From the NCBI GenBank assembly GCA_027623315.1, contig JAQBYD010000034.1, positions 1 through 42,892 of the forward strand: a DNA stretch of 42,892 nt, written 5' to 3'. This stretch comes from Verrucomicrobiota bacterium. GTDB lineage: Bacteria > Verrucomicrobiota > Kiritimatiellia > CAJWTS01. The notes under the pieces were generated by a model. The model had not been told where the DNA came from. It searched no databases and saw only the letters and a program-made list of their open reading frames with translations. This document shows, piece after piece, positions 40,248 through 42,892 of this stretch; within the stretch, counting starts at the first letter, position 1; the number at the start of each line of letters is the position of its first letter. The position numbers and the translations under genes were made by a program.

Positions 40248-40534
40248 AGATCCGCGTCCCAGTTGGGGCCGTGCGTGACGTCGTCCTTGGACGAGCGCCG
40301 TGTCTCCTCGGTATACTCAAAATTATTGTTGATTTCGGTCCACTTGGGATCCGCGTCATCTCCGGAGACGATCGCCTGGACCGGGCATGCGGGCGCGCAT
40401 GCGTCGCAATCGATGCATTCATCCGGATTGATATAAAGCATCTCCTCGCCCTCGTAGAAACACTCGACCGGGCATACCTCTACGCAATCCGCGTACTTGC
40501 ACTTAACACACTGTTCTTGAACAACGAAGGCCAT
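40241..40534 (-). CDS. fdxA: 7Fe ferredoxin (FdxA / Azotobacter FdI type)
   Basis: A 97-residue soluble electron carrier with one [3Fe-4S] and one [4Fe-4S] cluster. The first half [20 protein letters not shown] is almost the same as Azotobacter vinelandii ferredoxin I. Cysteines 9, 12, 17, 21 (CP), 25, 40, 43, 46 and 50 (CP) follow the 7Fe spacing. The acidic tail differs and is short. The ATG at 40534 has AAGGAG eight bases upstream. Its stop codon is part of the dispersed repeat, with the same (G)CCTGAAACG junction as at the end of fmt. Redox partner unknown; the gene is monocistronic. Confidence 0.95.
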   Translation of the reverse strand: MAFVVQEQCVKCKYADCVEVCPVECFYEGEEMLYINPDECIDCDACAPACPVQAIVSGDDADPKWTEINNNFEYTEETRRSSKDDVTHGPNWDADLA

Positions 40535-40757
40535 TGGCTTGACTCCTTATGACTTGAGAGTAGCGGGATACCCGCCTCATTACGCTTGATTCCCGCAGAA
40601 AGTAGGCCGCTTATCGCAAATTTGCAAGGCTAGAATCACGAATCAAGATTGCATTTCTGCGCGGCAGTGGTGCATGCTTCGCGGCTTTAGTAGGGATTGT
40701 AGAACTGCAGCCCATTCCCAGCCCTCCCCCGGCGGAGAGGTAGGAGACCGGAAAACC

Positions 40758-41129
40758 ATGGCGAACATGTTGCTTGTTGGAATGGGAGGGTTCGTGGGGT
40801 CGATCCTGCGCTACGGACTCGGCGAACTGGTGCACAGCTCCCTGCGCGTCCCGGCTGGTACGCTCGCGGTAAACGTAATCGGGTGTTTGTTGATCGGCGT
40901 CGTCGGAGGCTGGTACGAGAACCACAGTTTTCTAGGTCACTCGGCGCGTCTCTTTCTGATGGTCGGTATTCTCGGTGGCTTCACCACGTTTTCCGCGTTC
41001 GGCTACGAAACGATGCACCTCGCCCGCAACCGGGAACTCGCCATCGCGATGGCCAACATCCTGCTTCAAGTCGCGCTGGGCCTGGTCGCAGTCTGGATCG
41101 GCTACCGACTGTCTCTCGTGCGTTTGTGA
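40758..41129 (+). CDS. crcB: CrcB/FluC fluoride ion channel
   Basis: A 123-residue four-helix inner-membrane protein that exports fluoride as a dual-topology dimer. Motifs: GGFVGSILRYGLGELV (helix 1), GTLAVNVIGCLLIGVVGGWY (helix 2, with the conserved N) and GILGGFTTFSAFGYETM (helix 3, with the GGxTTFS break and the Phe residues lining the pore). AGGAGA at 40742-40747 sets the ATG at 40758; the frame is open upstream to 40674 without family similarity. I looked for the fluoride riboswitch (GGCGAUGG-type crcB motif) in 40535-40757 and did not find it. Confidence 0.94.
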   Translation: MANMLLVGMGGFVGSILRYGLGELVHSSLRVPAGTLAVNVIGCLLIGVVGGWYENHSFLGHSARLFLMVGILGGFTTFSAFGYETMHLARNRELAIAMANILLQVALGLVAVWIGYRLSLVRL

Positions 41130-41201
41130 GGTGGATGGCCGGATTCCGGCTTTCACCGGTCCGCTCATCCGGGCATACTCAAGCGGCACGATCTGATCAC
41201 C

Positions 41202-42872
41202 ATGGACCCGGAACCAAAGCTTCAAGGCGACGTGGAACGAGGCCGCATCGCGGAACTCGTGCGATTCCTGGCCGCGCAGAACCAGAGGACCGGAGTGCTC
41301 GAAGTGCGCTCCGAATCACGCGGCAGCGCCAAGATATGGTTCGAGGCCGGCGGCTTGCTTGCCGCCGAAACCGAAGACCTTAAGGACGAAGAGGCCCTCT
41401 CTGAGATCCTGAACTTCGAGGATGGACAGTTCGAATTCACGGAAGCCGAAGAGGTCCCCGAGCGCCGAATCTCACTCGATGTACAGACCGTGATCCTCGA
41501 CGCGCTGGGGATTGCCAAGGAGGAAGCGGCCAGCGGCGTAGAGCCGGTGCCCTCCTCGCTGTCGAGCGCCTTGAAGGGACAGACCCCCGCCGGCACGGTG
41601 ACCCGCTGGAAGCCGAATCCGAATCCCGGACCGAAGCTCCCACCCAGACCCAAACCCAAACCCAAGCCGGAGCCCGACGCGGAAGCCCCCTCGGAACCAG
41701 GCGCGGAACCCGGCTCTGTGCCCGATGCGGAGCCCGCGATCGAGCCCGACGCAGTGCCCGGCACGGTGCCCGGCACGGTGCCCGGCGCAGAGCCGAGCGC
41801 GGATGCCGATGCGGAGCCCGGCGCTGTGCCCGATGCAGAGCCCGACGCAGTGCCGGTGCCCGCGATTGAGCCAGAACCTCGGCCTGAAGAGGGATCGGCG
41901 AAATCGCCGCCGGGCGACGACGGCGACACGCCGGGCGCACCGTCGATGCGCTCAAAACTGAAACTCGCGATCCTGTCTGCGCTTATCATTGCCGAAGCGA
42001 TCGTCATCGTCTGGGCCGTGCACCCGCGACACCGACGCAGGTGGGAGGCCGTCGTCGCGCAAGAGCACACCGCGGAAGTCGAGGCGGCGGCGGCGCATGA
42101 ACGGAGAGTGGGCGAGATCCTGGCGCGAGGAGATGCCTTCCTCCAAACGAACGATATGTCGAGTGCGCTCAGATGCTACCAGGACGCGAAGATCCTCGCC
42201 CCCGCCGATCCACGGATTGACAGCATCATCGCGGGCGTGACGGCGATGGTCCGTGAGCGCCGGCTGGCTGCGCTGGCTGCCCGGGAGGCGGAGCAGCGCC
42301 GCGCGCAGACGACCGCGATGCGCCAGAGCGTGGACGAACTCATCGCCCTGGGAGACAAGGATGAACAGGCCGGGGACCTCGAAGCCGCGCTCGCGCGATA
42401 CAAAAAGGCTCTCGCGATCGACGCGAATGACCGCTCGATCCAAAGCCTGATCCTCAATGTTCAGGCCCGCATCGAGGAGCACGAGCCAGATGCGATTCGC
42501 GGGTCCGACGAACCCGTCATTGGCGACGAAAAACGGCGCACCGCGGAGCGCCTGATCGTCAGTGGGGACGCGCATCGACTCGAAAAGCGTTTCCAGGAGG
42601 CGCTATCAGACTATACGGCTGCGCTCGTCATCGATCCCGACAACAAAGCCGTGCGCGGGCGTATCGCCACTGTGCGCAGAGAGCTCTCGGCCACGATTCG
42701 CCCAGCTCGGCCCAAGAACGAATGGTCCGCAATTATCAGGGTCGGGTCCATGACCGTCCAGCCCCTCGCCCTCGACGCCGGGCGATCCATCGACATGCTG
42801 ATCACCGCCAAGGGAGGCATTGTTAGCCCAAGTTCGACAGTTGCGCGATCGAAACAGCCGATTTTCGAGTAA
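41202..42872 (+). CDS. PATAN (DUF4388)-domain protein with Pro-rich linker, membrane helix and TPR region
   Basis: A 556-residue protein in four parts. Residues 5-105 (LQGDVERGRIAELVRFLAAQ, then TGVLEVRS, AKIWFEAGGLLAAE, GQFEFTE) are a DUF4388/PATAN domain, seen in response regulators and motility proteins such as those of Myxococcus and cyanobacteria. Residues about 130-240 are low complexity, of type PDAEPGAVPDAEP and PKPKPKPEP. A membrane span follows (about 249-270, LAILSALIIAEAIVIVWAV). Residues about 285-495 are TPR-like with repeats such as GDKDEQAGDLEAALARYKKALAIDANDR and GDAHRLEKRFQEALSDYTAALVIDPDNK-type units. So a cytoplasmic PATAN sensor is tethered to a probably periplasmic TPR domain. 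Complete in the window; function unknown. Confidence 0.8.
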   Translation: MDPEPKLQGDVERGRIAELVRFLAAQNQRTGVLEVRSESRGSAKIWFEAGGLLAAETEDLKDEEALSEILNFEDGQFEFTEAEEVPERRISLDVQTVILDALGIAKEEAASGVEPVPSSLSSALKGQTPAGTVTRWKPNPNPGPKLPPRPKPKPKPEPDAEAPSEPGAEPGSVPDAEPAIEPDAVPGTVPGTVPGAEPSADADAEPGAVPDAEPDAVPVPAIEPEPRPEEGSAKSPPGDDGDTPGAPSMRSKLKLAILSALIIAEAIVIVWAVHPRHRRRWEAVVAQEHTAEVEAAAAHERRVGEILARGDAFLQTNDMSSALRCYQDAKILAPADPRIDSIIAGVTAMVRERRLAALAAREAEQRRAQTTAMRQSVDELIALGDKDEQAGDLEAALARYKKALAIDANDRSIQSLILNVQARIEEHEPDAIRGSDEPVIGDEKRRTAERLIVSGDAHRLEKRFQEALSDYTAALVIDPDNKAVRGRIATVRRELSATIRPARPKNEWSAIIRVGSMTVQPLALDAGRSIDMLITAKGGIVSPSSTVARSKQPIFE

Positions 42873-42892
42873 ACTCGTTCACTGACCCCCGG

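Noticed and set aside
40535-40757. Possible fluoride riboswitch upstream of crcB
   Set aside because: The conserved GGCGAUGG-type and pseudoknot elements are not present; only a weak palindrome of CCCTCCCCCGGCGGAGAGG type is seen.
41222-42070. 282-codon minus-strand Gly/Ser-rich frame
   Set aside because: It mirrors the Pro/Ala-rich linker of the PATAN-TPR protein on the other strand.
1-42892. tRNA or rRNA genes
   Set aside because: No cloverleaf-like sequence or conserved rRNA segment was recognised, although a covariance search could still find a tRNA missed by eye.

Overview
The window is a GC-rich chromosomal stretch from a Gram-negative bacterium. It carries a complete Tol-Pal envelope cluster, a Tat translocase, a lipoprotein and a type IV pilin-like protein. 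The giant DUF11-repeat surface protein, the lysine-rich histone-H1-like peptide, the PEP-CTERM-type CAAX protease homologue and a repeated class of intergenic palindromes together suggest the PVC superphylum (Kiritimatiellota/Verrucomicrobiota-like). That placement is inference from gene content; there is no rRNA in the window.

Layout. 1-6.0 kb: housekeeping genes (nadE on the minus strand; fmt, aroB, an unknown gene and a MEMO-family gene on the plus strand), then a 45-residue Lys/Ala-rich DNA-binding-type peptide with its own terminator. 6.2-11.1 kb: one long plus-strand cluster tolQ-tolR-tonB/tolA-like-tolB-pal-tatA-tatC, which energises and maintains the outer membrane and exports folded proteins. 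11.4-17.3 kb: L-fucose isomerase diverging from a xylulokinase-type kinase, a pilin-like protein with an unknown partner, and an iron-type alcohol dehydrogenase. 17.5-20.8 kb: mnmE-mnmG (tRNA wobble-uridine modification); mnmG carries an in-frame insertion holding two perfect 16-bp parS-like palindromes. 21.2-23.0 kb: a small membrane protein and an amidohydrolase. 23.2-32.8 kb: a 3189-residue secreted protein with an N-terminal subtilisin-like protease domain and 17 DUF11 repeats of strikingly exact period. 32.8-35.1 kb: an intergenic region with two DnaA boxes, an AT-rich block and a 15-bp palindrome, then an HTH/zinc-ribbon regulator and what looks like a nucleotide-site-degenerate FtsA (actin-fold) homologue. 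35.2-36.7 kb: two toxin-antitoxin modules. 36.8-42.9 kb: a secreted PPC-type protein, a CAAX protease-like protein, a 7Fe ferredoxin, a CrcB/FluC fluoride channel and a PATAN-TM-TPR protein.

Most notable: (i) the parS pair inside mnmG; (ii) the HTH regulator plus degenerate FtsA-like gene beside DnaA boxes and a palindromic operator, with (i) hinting that the window is origin-proximal; (iii) the exact 1470-bp four-domain duplication and the 363/330-bp periodic regimes in the DUF11 protein; (iv) a dispersed palindromic repeat placed at the 3' ends of genes and in three cases supplying or touching the stop codon.

All family assignments were made by eye from motifs and remembered family patterns; no database search was run.
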